NCBI GenBank assembly: GCA_031556725.1
Contig: JAVBSL010000034.1
Location: forward strand, 1 to 64,000
Origin: UBA935 sp031556725
GTDB lineage: Bacteria; Bacillota; Clostridia; Lachnospirales; Lachnospiraceae
Length of the DNA stretch: 64,000 nt
Direction of reading: 5' to 3'
The notes beneath the pieces were generated by a model, which did not search any database, had not been told where the DNA came from, and worked only from the letters and a program-made list of their open reading frames with translations. Position numbers and translations under genes: made by a program. Shown here one piece after another: positions 57,609 to 64,000 of this stretch (its first letter is position 1; each line of letters opens with the position of its first letter).

Positions 57609-57987
57609 GCCACTCTAAATCTCCTCTGTCTAATGATTTAATCAAAAGCTCTGCTGTTGCCAGATTAGTAGCCAAAGGGATGTTATGCATATCACATAAA
57701 CGAACTACATTATTAACATCCGGCTCATGCATTTTAGGACTAAGCGGATCACGCAGAAAGATAACCAAATCAATTTGATTGTGTTCGATCTGTGCTCCAA
57801 TCTGCTGTTCCCCCCCGAGATGCCCAGCCAGATACTTATGAATAGACAGATTGGTTACTTCTTCAATCAACCGTCCGGTAGTTCCCGTTGCAAACAAATC
57901 GTTTTTGCTTAAAATCCCCCGGTACGCAATACAAAAATTCTGTATCAATTTCTTCTTTGAATCATGTGCAATTAATGCAATATTCAT
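57592..57987 (-). CDS. mgsA: Methylglyoxal synthase (Asp-to-Glu variant at catalytic base)
   Basis: Converts dihydroxyacetone phosphate to methylglyoxal and phosphate, a bypass of lower glycolysis. The 131-aa protein keeps IALIAHD, ATGTTGRLI, the FLRDPLS Asp and HEPDV residues, and NIPLATNLATAELLI. The Asp71 of E. coli (GGDQQ), which is the catalytic base, is Glu60 here (GGEQQ). ATG 57987 has GGAGAGGGTG just upstream; the ATG at 58029 falls inside rodA. Its place between rodA and dacA is conserved in clostridia, but the reason is unclear. Confidence 0.9.
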   Translation of the reverse strand: MNIALIAHDSKKKLIQNFCIAYRGILSKNDLFATGTTGRLIEEVTNLSIHKYLAGHLGGEQQIGAQIEHNQIDLVIFLRDPLSPKMHEPDVNNVVRLCDMHNIPLATNLATAELLIKSLDRGDLEWREMYK

Positions 57988-58003
57988 GTGTATCACCCTC
58001 TCC

Positions 58004-59110
58004 TTATTTATGAGTACGCTGTAATCCAACGTTTAAAACAAATCCAATACCAATATAGGCGCTTACCAATGAAGTAAGTCCGGAACTGACAAAAGGAAGC
58101 GGCAATCCGGTATTGGGTAGCAGATACGTTACCACGCCAATATTAATAAAACCCTGAAATCCGATCATTGCTCCCACCCCAGTTGCAATAATGGTTCCCG
58201 CAATATCCTTCGCCCTTCGGGCAATCAGCAGGCATTCCGTAGAAATCAGAAAAAACAGGACAATTACGCTGCAGGCACCAATAAAACCAAATTCTTCACC
58301 AATAACTGCAAAAATAAAATCAGTCTGCTGCTCAGCAATATAATTGGCATTTTTTACTGAGTTGATCAGATTATTCTTGTAACCTTTTCCGTACAATTGT
58401 CCGGAGCCGATGGCCATAACCGCATTTTCCTGCTGATAGCCTTCCGCCATGGAATATTCTTCTTTATTTAAGAAGGCGATAATACGCTTCTGCTGATATT
58501 CACTGATGATTTTCTGCTCAGGCTGCGTAACCAAAACCATAAAAATAATGGCGGCCGGAATGACTACCGCAAAAATACCGGCAATTACCTTCCAACTCAA
58601 TCCACCTATATACATAATAACACAAAATATTAATATTACCACAATACTGGTGGATAAATCAGGCTGTTTATAAATCAATGCTACCGGTACCAAAAATAAT
58701 GCACAACACATCAGGATATTTTGAAAGGTATTAAATTTCTCCTTATGTTTCATGATAAACTGTGCGAAGAATAAAATCAATAAAATTTTTGCAGTTTCGG
58801 AAGGTTGAAACCGGATTCCGAATAGAATCAGCCAGCGCTGGGCACCACCGGCATCGTCACCCATGAAAATAACCATGGCTAACAGAACAAGATTAGCGAT
58901 ATACATAATCCAATATAGATTCAGCAAAACCGAGTAATCAAAAAGGGAAATTACCACCATCAGAAACAGGGCGGTCAGAAAGCCGGTGATCTGCTTGCTT
59001 TGCAAAGCTTCTTCCGCGCTGCCGATGGCCATGATTCCGATGATGGTCAGTATCACCACGAAAATTACCAGTTTAAAATCATAATCTCTTATTCTGTAAC
59101 GCTTAAACAT
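58004..59110 (-). CDS. rodA: Peptidoglycan glycosyltransferase RodA (SEDS family)
   Basis: SEDS-family membrane protein that polymerises lipid II during cylindrical growth, acting with the PBP2 encoded at 60933. The 368-aa protein has about ten helices and the family hallmarks GGAQRWLILFGIRFQPSE, IKQPDLSTSIVV-like YKQPDLSTSIVVI, AVIGEEFGFIG, and the final LPNTGLPLPFVSSGLTSL. The catalytic Asp region (KQPDLST) is intact. The mre-PBP2-min-rodA order is a typical clostridial rod-shape locus. Confidence 0.95.
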   Translation of the reverse strand: MFKRYRIRDYDFKLVIFVVILTIIGIMAIGSAEEALQSKQITGFLTALFLMVVISLFDYSVLLNLYWIMYIANLVLLAMVIFMGDDAGGAQRWLILFGIRFQPSETAKILLILFFAQFIMKHKEKFNTFQNILMCCALFLVPVALIYKQPDLSTSIVVILIFCVIMYIGGLSWKVIAGIFAVVIPAAIIFMVLVTQPEQKIISEYQQKRIIAFLNKEEYSMAEGYQQENAVMAIGSGQLYGKGYKNNLINSVKNANYIAEQQTDFIFAVIGEEFGFIGACSVIVLFFLISTECLLIARRAKDIAGTIIATGVGAMIGFQGFINIGVVTYLLPNTGLPLPFVSSGLTSLVSAYIGIGFVLNVGLQRTHK

Positions 59111-59124
59111 GGGTTTCCCTTTCC

Positions 59125-59400
59125 TTAATTGGCGTTCTTATGTAAATCCAATATGGGGATACTGGCATAAAGAGACGGTGTTTTAGCGCCGCGGCCCTTA
59201 TTCCCGGTTTTGGTAATCTGTATTTCCATACTTTTCGTATCGATCATCATGTATTTTGATATTACTTTGGCAATGTCCTGCTTGATCATTTCCATCATTT
59301 CCTGTGAGCAGTTCACCCGGTCGGAAATCAGCAATATCTTCAGCCGGTCTTTTGCTATTTCATTAGACTTTTTTCGTTTGAACAAATTTTTGATCTTCAT
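59125..59400 (-). CDS. minE: Cell division topological specificity factor MinE
   Basis: Drives MinCD oscillation by stimulating MinD ATPase. The 91-aa protein has the N-terminal amphipathic helix (IKNLFKRKK), the anti-MinCD helix (AKDRLKILLISDR) and a C-terminal topological domain (about 35-91). ATG 59400 follows TAGGAGG; the ATG at 59448 overlaps minD. Unlike Bacillus, which uses DivIVA/MinJ, many clostridia have MinE; its presence shows an oscillating-type Min system. Confidence 0.92.
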   Translation of the reverse strand: MKIKNLFKRKKSNEIAKDRLKILLISDRVNCSQEMMEMIKQDIAKVISKYMMIDTKSMEIQITKTGNKGRGAKTPSLYASIPILDLHKNAN

Positions 59401-59411
59401 AATGCATCCTC

Positions 59412-60203
59412 CTAATTTCTGTGAAAAATACCGGATACTCTTGTCCAAAAGGAAATTCCCTTATCAAACTCCATAAAAGGAACTTCTTTTCCCAATACCC
59501 GGTGGCAGATATTTTGATAAGCACGTCCGGCAAGAGTATTGTTTCCCACAAGGGGTTCGCCCTGGTTGGTAGCAATAACGACATTTTCGTCGTCCGGTAC
59601 GATGCCGATCAGCGGAAGGGCTAAAATATCCACCACATCTGCGGCACTCATCATATCTCCTCTTTTCACCATGTCAAAGCGCATTCTGTTAATGATCAAG
59701 TCGATTTGTTTGAACTCTTCAGCTTCCAGCAGACCCACGATCCGGTCTGCATCACGAATGGCTGATACCTCCGGGGTGGTAACCACTAGCGCCCGGTCAG
59801 CTCCGGCAATGGCGTTTTTAAAGCCCTGTTCAATACCGGCGGGACAATCCAGGATAATATAGTCAAATTGGTCCCGTAGCTGTGAAATCATTTTTATCAT
59901 TTGTTCCGGCATTACCGCCGATTTGTCTTTTGTTTGCGCTGATGGCATCAAATAAAGACTGGGATGACGCTTGTCCCGGATCAAAGCCTGTTTGATGCGG
60001 CATTTTCCTTCTACCACATCTACAAGATTGTAGACAATCCGGTTTTCCAAACCCATCACCACGTCCAGATTGCGCAAACCGATATCGGTATCGATTAACA
60101 CAACTCTTTTTCCCATGGCTGCCAAACCTGTTCCAACGTTTGCGGAAGTAGTGGTTTTGCCTACTCCGCCTTTTCCTGATGTGACGACAATTACTTCGCT
60201 CAT
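59412..60203 (-). CDS. minD: Septum site-determining ATPase MinD
   Basis: ParA-type ATPase that brings MinC to the membrane. It has the deviant Walker A KGGVGKTTTSANVG, switch regions VLIDTDIGLRNLD and LDCPAGIEQGFKNAIAGAD, and a C-terminal amphipathic membrane helix (ISFWTRVSGIF). ATG 60203 has GGAGG 8 bases upstream; the ATG at 60218 overlaps it. It lies 11 bases before minE and 39 bases after minC. Confidence 0.97.
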   Translation of the reverse strand: MSEVIVVTSGKGGVGKTTTSANVGTGLAAMGKRVVLIDTDIGLRNLDVVMGLENRIVYNLVDVVEGKCRIKQALIRDKRHPSLYLMPSAQTKDKSAVMPEQMIKMISQLRDQFDYIILDCPAGIEQGFKNAIAGADRALVVTTPEVSAIRDADRIVGLLEAEEFKQIDLIINRMRFDMVKRGDMMSAADVVDILALPLIGIVPDDENVVIATNQGEPLVGNNTLAGRAYQNICHRVLGKEVPFMEFDKGISFWTRVSGIFHRN

Positions 60204-60242
60204 TGGCTTTACCTCCAAAATAATCTCGTCCCCTGAGTCCCC

Positions 60243-60914
60243 TTAGAAGGGTTTACTCAGTAATTCTTTGGTAATGGATTCCATGACCACCTGGCCATTT
60301 TCCACATAGGCTATCCGCGGCTGTATTTTGGGCTTGATTGACCATTTTGCCCCTTTTTCTTTAGATTTATATTTGAAATCACCGATGGTAAGTTTTTCCG
60401 GTGACATTTCAAGCGCAACAACGTAATGACCATCCTGGCCGTTACCGCCGGCATATGCTTCCCCATACAGCCCGCCTAAAATAACAATATCCCTGGTAGA
60501 GATAATGGCCGAACCGGGGTTGACATCGCCGATAATGACGATACTGGATTCGGTTTCCAAAACCTGTCCGTTTTTCAGTGTACCACGGTAGAATTGACCT
60601 TCGTTGAGATCGTTATCATAATTCAGCATTTGCAAGGCTTTGAGGTAATTTTGATTGGTATTTTCATCTTTCCCCACCAGACAAATTATATTCAAATCGG
60701 AGTTCTGGCAGATTGTTTCCACCACTTGCCGCTCCTCTTCATCGGTCAATACTCGTCCCTCCAAAGACAATGCCATCTTGGCATCTTTGAAAAAAGCCGC
60801 TGATTCTTTGAATTTTATGGCAACCTCTTCTAGCAATTCCGGAAAGGGAAGGTCATCTCCCAGATGAAGCGAAATTCCGTTTTGAAAGCTTTTGATAATA
60901 ACAGCATTTTTCAT
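60243..60914 (-). CDS. minC: Septum formation inhibitor MinC
   Basis: Inhibits FtsZ polymerisation when membrane-bound with MinD. The 223-aa protein has the N-terminal MinC_N domain (about 1-100) and a C-terminal beta-helix (about 105-205) with the MinD-binding IIGDVNPGSAIISTRDIVILGGLYG motif. RGN-like YGEAYAGG follows. It lies 18 bases after the PBP2 gene in the same operon. Confidence 0.95.
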   Translation of the reverse strand: MKNAVIIKSFQNGISLHLGDDLPFPELLEEVAIKFKESAAFFKDAKMALSLEGRVLTDEEERQVVETICQNSDLNIICLVGKDENTNQNYLKALQMLNYDNDLNEGQFYRGTLKNGQVLETESSIVIIGDVNPGSAIISTRDIVILGGLYGEAYAGGNGQDGHYVVALEMSPEKLTIGDFKYKSKEKGAKWSIKPKIQPRIAYVENGQVVMESITKELLSKPF

Positions 60915-60932
60915 TATATAATTCCTTTTCTT

Positions 60933-63818
60933 TTAATCGGTAACGGTGGTGCCGCCCTCTAATATTTCGGCCGTACCGGTAATGATTTCATCGACCTCGG
61001 CAAGACCATAATGATATTTAATAATTTCTCTGGTAATTTGGGCCGCATAATCGGAGCTATAGCCAAAGGCAACTCTGGTAGCAATACCGATCTCCGGATT
61101 TTCGTAAGGTGCATATCCCACAAACAAAGCATGATTGGGACGGCTCAAATTTTCCTGGGCAGTACCGGTTTTACCGGCCACCTTAACGGCAAGATTGGAA
61201 AAATATGCTTTACTTTCTACCACTTGACGCATTCCGGCCTGAATGGCCTTCCACTCCGCCGGTTCCAGATTAACGGTATTTCTGATCTCGGCATGATGAT
61301 CTTCCAGTAAATTGCCGCTGTGGTCGGTTACCTTATCAATCAAAGTCAGATCATAACAGGTGCCGTTATTGGCAACGGTGGTAACATATCTGGCCAATCC
61401 GGCCGTGGTATAGTTACTGTTACCCTGACCGATTGCCGAACGAACCGAGTCTTCGGAAGACATTTGCGGATTATACTCTTCTATTTCCACACCGGAAGGT
61501 TCGCTCAAACCATATAAATCAACATACTTATTTAACCTTGCCAGACCCTCTTCTGAGGAATACAGATTATCCACAACTCCTAACTGGTAGCCGACTTCAT
61601 AGAAGAACACATTACAGGAGTGACGGATTGCTCCGGTTACATTTAAAGCTCCATGGGTTCCCCGGGGATAAATCCAGCACCTGGGCGGTAAATAACTTAT
61701 TTTATCAAAAATACCATGACAGGTATAGGTACTGGAGGTGGTAATAATTCCTTCCATCAATCCGGCTGTGGCGGAAACCATTTTAAAGGTTGAACCGGGA
61801 GCGGTTTTCTGCTGGGTGGCATAATTATACATCGGTTTTGACAGGTTATTCAACAATCCGGCATAATAATCGGCATCTACGCCGTTAGCCATTTTATTGT
61901 TATCATAACTTGGATAAGATACCAATGCCAGAACATCACCGGTATTGATATCGGTAACTACTACCGAACCCGAATAGGGGTCCAGAGCCAGCTGCGCCGG
62001 TGTAATATCCAGCTGAGATATCCGGTTTATTAAAAAATTATAAGGACTGACCGCACCGCTCTTGAATTGCTGTTCTTCCGTCTCTTCCAGTTCAATAATA
62101 TTCTGCTCTAATAAAATATTACAGATCTGACGGCCGGTGACCAAATCACTTTTAATCATATACTTGTATATCTTTTTGTCAAACTCCGTATTGTTGTCCA
62201 ATGATTTGATAATAAATGTAACTATTTTATCATAGATTTCTTCCGAGTCAGAATACTGGCTGGTCATTTCAAGAGGACTGATATTAATCCAGTTCATAGA
62301 AATACAGTAGTGAATGTATTCATTTAAACTGATTACTTCTTCATTGGTCCATGCTTTATAAGTTGCATCATTGGTATCCACTTTGTCTTTGACAATAATG
62401 TCTTTGTTATATAACAGCTCGGCAATAAAGCTCTCGTAGACTTGATATTCCAGTGGCAGATTGTCGTAAGGTGTTTTTTTCTCGCGAAGTTCTTCAGTCA
62501 GTTCCTCTAAAACAGTCGTTTTGCGATTATGAAAGGCCTCTTTGACAGATTGTTCGTTTTCGCCTGCCGTATCACTGTCAAAATGGCTGATATTGATGAC
62601 ATTATTATTAATCAGAGCAAAATAAACATCATAAATGGGGATGATGATATCCGCACTGGAAGCATTTTCAGCATGTTTATATTCTTTCACATTCTTTATT
62701 TTAGAAAGCAGGATACTTGCTATTTTTTCTTCCAGAATGTGATATACCGCTTCTTGAAAATCTTTATCTATGGTCAGATAAACATCATTTCCGGCCACCG
62801 GCTCTATATAATCACTGGAGGAAATCACCTTACCTACATTGTTGACAAAAACGGTTTCGTGCCCTTTGTTGCCTTGCAGGATACTTTCCTGAGATTGTTC
62901 GATTCCCAATTTACCGATGGTGTCATTCATATCATACTGAATATCCGGATATTGCGCCCGAAGATTTTCCAGTTCTTCCTGGGATATCTTACCGGTGTAG
63001 CCTAAAATCTGTGAAAAATAGGTACTGTCTACATATTTACGAATGGTATCCTCGGTGATGGATACACCTTCCAGAATATCGCTGTTTTCCATAATGACCG
63101 CTACCGTTTCTTCGCTCACATTGGTGGAAACGGTGGTGGCAATATATTTTTGATAACTGTTATTATTCATATCATAACGGATGGTCATGATCTTTAAGAC
63201 ATCTTCTTTGGAATAGCCTTTTCCTACGACGAAATTATCTTTTTTTACTTCGCCTTCATAATCCCCAATTCCGAACCTTCCGTAGCCGCCCAGATAATTC
63301 ACCACATCTTCGGCTGTTGCGGTTTGCTGACGATAATCCAGATCATCGAATTTTTTCTCGCCGTAAACATCTGCAAGAAATCGTTTTAGCTGTTTGTCTT
63401 CCCGATTTTCAATGGTAAACTTATAGTTATCGTCTTCGTCTATTATGATTTTAAAATCGCTGACAGTTTTATCACCGCACCGCTCAATCATCTGAATCAG
63501 CTTATGGATGGTGGCGTTTAAGTTGGCATTTTTACTTTTTCCGGACTCATAAACGTCCTCAATGGTTACGGAATAGGAAAGCGTGTTATATGCAAGCAGG
63601 TTCCCGTTACGATCATAAATATTTCCTCTGGTGGCCGGAATGGTCTTTTCCTTTTTGATTTTTAACTGAAAGGAATCCAGATACTCTTCTCCGTGCACAA
63701 TCTGCAAATCAAAAATTCGGTTGATTATAATCCCGCTGATGGCAGCTAATATTAAGACAAGGATAAATAGCCGGGAGGAAACTATATTCAAAAAGTTTTC
63801 TTTAAAATCATCAAACAA
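60933..63818 (-). CDS. mrdA: Class B penicillin-binding protein 2 with long insertion
   Basis: Elongation transpeptidase, the partner of RodA. It has an N-terminal transmembrane helix (about 14-34) and a PBP dimerisation domain (ATRGNIYDRNGNLLAYN; about 35-330). A transpeptidase domain follows with Ser676-x-x-Lys679 (PGSTFKM), Ser734-x-Asn736 (HSCNV) and Lys883-Thr-Gly (GKTGTA). At 961 residues it is 250-300 longer than E. coli PBP2. The excess lies around residues 350-640, a region of short acidic helices after the VYLTIDKDFQ segment, before DPYSGSVVVTD. The start is TTG 63818, with AAGGAG 11 bases upstream. It follows mreD by 4 bases. Confidence 0.92.
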   Translation of the reverse strand: MFDDFKENFLNIVSSRLFILVLILAAISGIIINRIFDLQIVHGEEYLDSFQLKIKKEKTIPATRGNIYDRNGNLLAYNTLSYSVTIEDVYESGKSKNANLNATIHKLIQMIERCGDKTVSDFKIIIDEDDNYKFTIENREDKQLKRFLADVYGEKKFDDLDYRQQTATAEDVVNYLGGYGRFGIGDYEGEVKKDNFVVGKGYSKEDVLKIMTIRYDMNNNSYQKYIATTVSTNVSEETVAVIMENSDILEGVSITEDTIRKYVDSTYFSQILGYTGKISQEELENLRAQYPDIQYDMNDTIGKLGIEQSQESILQGNKGHETVFVNNVGKVISSSDYIEPVAGNDVYLTIDKDFQEAVYHILEEKIASILLSKIKNVKEYKHAENASSADIIIPIYDVYFALINNNVINISHFDSDTAGENEQSVKEAFHNRKTTVLEELTEELREKKTPYDNLPLEYQVYESFIAELLYNKDIIVKDKVDTNDATYKAWTNEEVISLNEYIHYCISMNWINISPLEMTSQYSDSEEIYDKIVTFIIKSLDNNTEFDKKIYKYMIKSDLVTGRQICNILLEQNIIELEETEEQQFKSGAVSPYNFLINRISQLDITPAQLALDPYSGSVVVTDINTGDVLALVSYPSYDNNKMANGVDADYYAGLLNNLSKPMYNYATQQKTAPGSTFKMVSATAGLMEGIITTSSTYTCHGIFDKISYLPPRCWIYPRGTHGALNVTGAIRHSCNVFFYEVGYQLGVVDNLYSSEEGLARLNKYVDLYGLSEPSGVEIEEYNPQMSSEDSVRSAIGQGNSNYTTAGLARYVTTVANNGTCYDLTLIDKVTDHSGNLLEDHHAEIRNTVNLEPAEWKAIQAGMRQVVESKAYFSNLAVKVAGKTGTAQENLSRPNHALFVGYAPYENPEIGIATRVAFGYSSDYAAQITREIIKYHYGLAEVDEIITGTAEILEGGTTVTD

Positions 63819-63822
63819 ACTT

Positions 63823-64000
63823 TTATGCGCTCCTTTTTTCGCGTGCGTCCAAGCGGTTGTGAACCCATAAGATCATCGGATACAACAACAAGGTTACCAG
63901 GATGGTATAAACAATTTCAGGTAAAATCAAATTTAAGAAATAAAATTTAAAAGCAAAGCGTCCCCGCATCATAAATAATAAGAAATAGGAAAAAAATCCA
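63823..64000 (-). CDS. mreD: Rod shape-determining protein MreD (C-terminal part)
   Basis: The reverse strand encodes 58 residues ending in TLLLYPMILWVHNRLDARE and KRSA. Two hydrophobic stretches match the last helices of MreD, the membrane partner of MreC. The N-terminal part lies outside the window. The four-base gap to the PBP2 start supports the operon mreD-PBP2-minCDE-rodA. Confidence 0.8.
   Translation of the reverse strand, partial: GFFSYFLLFMMRGRFAFKFYFLNLILPEIVYTILVTLLLYPMILWVHNRLDAREKRSA

Noticed and set aside
62529..63005. 158-codon open frame on the plus strand inside the PBP2 gene
   Set aside because: Antisense shadow of the PBP2 insertion region, with no ribosome-binding site.

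Overview
The window reads as a stretch of housekeeping chromosome from a Gram-positive, moderately AT-rich anaerobe of the class Clostridia. Lachnospiraceae or a close relative is most likely. The case rests on RecU, SepF, RsfS, the Prp protease with an N-terminally extended L27, FakA with a DegV protein, the TIGR03960/TIGR03936 radical-SAM pair, a sporulation YlbJ homologue, and an mreD-PBP2-minCDE-rodA-mgsA cluster. No rRNA, tRNA, insertion sequence, prophage or CRISPR array was seen, and no gap between genes exceeds about 250 bases.

Layout. The left 43.5 kb is almost all plus strand. rpmB (start only, minus strand) diverges from asp23-fakA, followed by recG under a candidate SOS box, degV (fakB-like), a type IIA topoisomerase pair (parE/parC-like), rsmD-coaD, a coiled-coil protein, a membrane-anchored amidase and an acyltransferase-like gene that converges on ylbJ. 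Next come rsuA, a HAD phosphatase, a YgiQ radical SAM enzyme, a membrane protein, rluA and recU. The histidine operon is hisZ-hisG-hisD-hisB plus a three-part gene with a HisF-like domain fused to HisIE. A CNNM/CorC ion transporter follows, behind a short leader. Then come the radical-SAM pair with RNase G, a lipoprotein, rplU-prp-rpmA, obgE-yhbY-nadD-yqeK-rsfS, a MATE exporter, and a full branched-chain amino acid ABC transporter (livJ, livHMGF) with a cytidylate-kinase-like gene at its end.

From about 43.6 kb most genes lie on the minus strand. lexA diverges from a YneA-like LysM division inhibitor across an SOS-box region. Next are xer and ttcA-like genes (minus), then an AI-2E transporter, dtd and a small membrane protein (plus). 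After that, on the minus strand, come a PadR unit, a second cytidylate-kinase-like gene, rluD-lspA-aroB, sepF-yggS with an HlyD-like adaptor, a P-loop protein, and the envelope cluster dacA-mgsA-rodA-minE-minD-minC-PBP2-mreD (cut by the window edge).

The most interesting non-coding signal is the CNNM leader at 24771-24939. It holds a promoter, a 19-codon acidic and proline-containing ORF whose stop codon abuts the terminator hairpin, and then the transporter. This has the layout of a Mg2+-sensing leader peptide. Other points are promoters placed so close to start codons that the mRNAs should be leaderless (14283, 26757, possibly 29347), an SOS box on recG, a catalytic Asp-to-Glu change in MgsA, an apparently inactive HisF-like domain fused to HisIE, and a repeated hairpin flanking livJ/DUF378.
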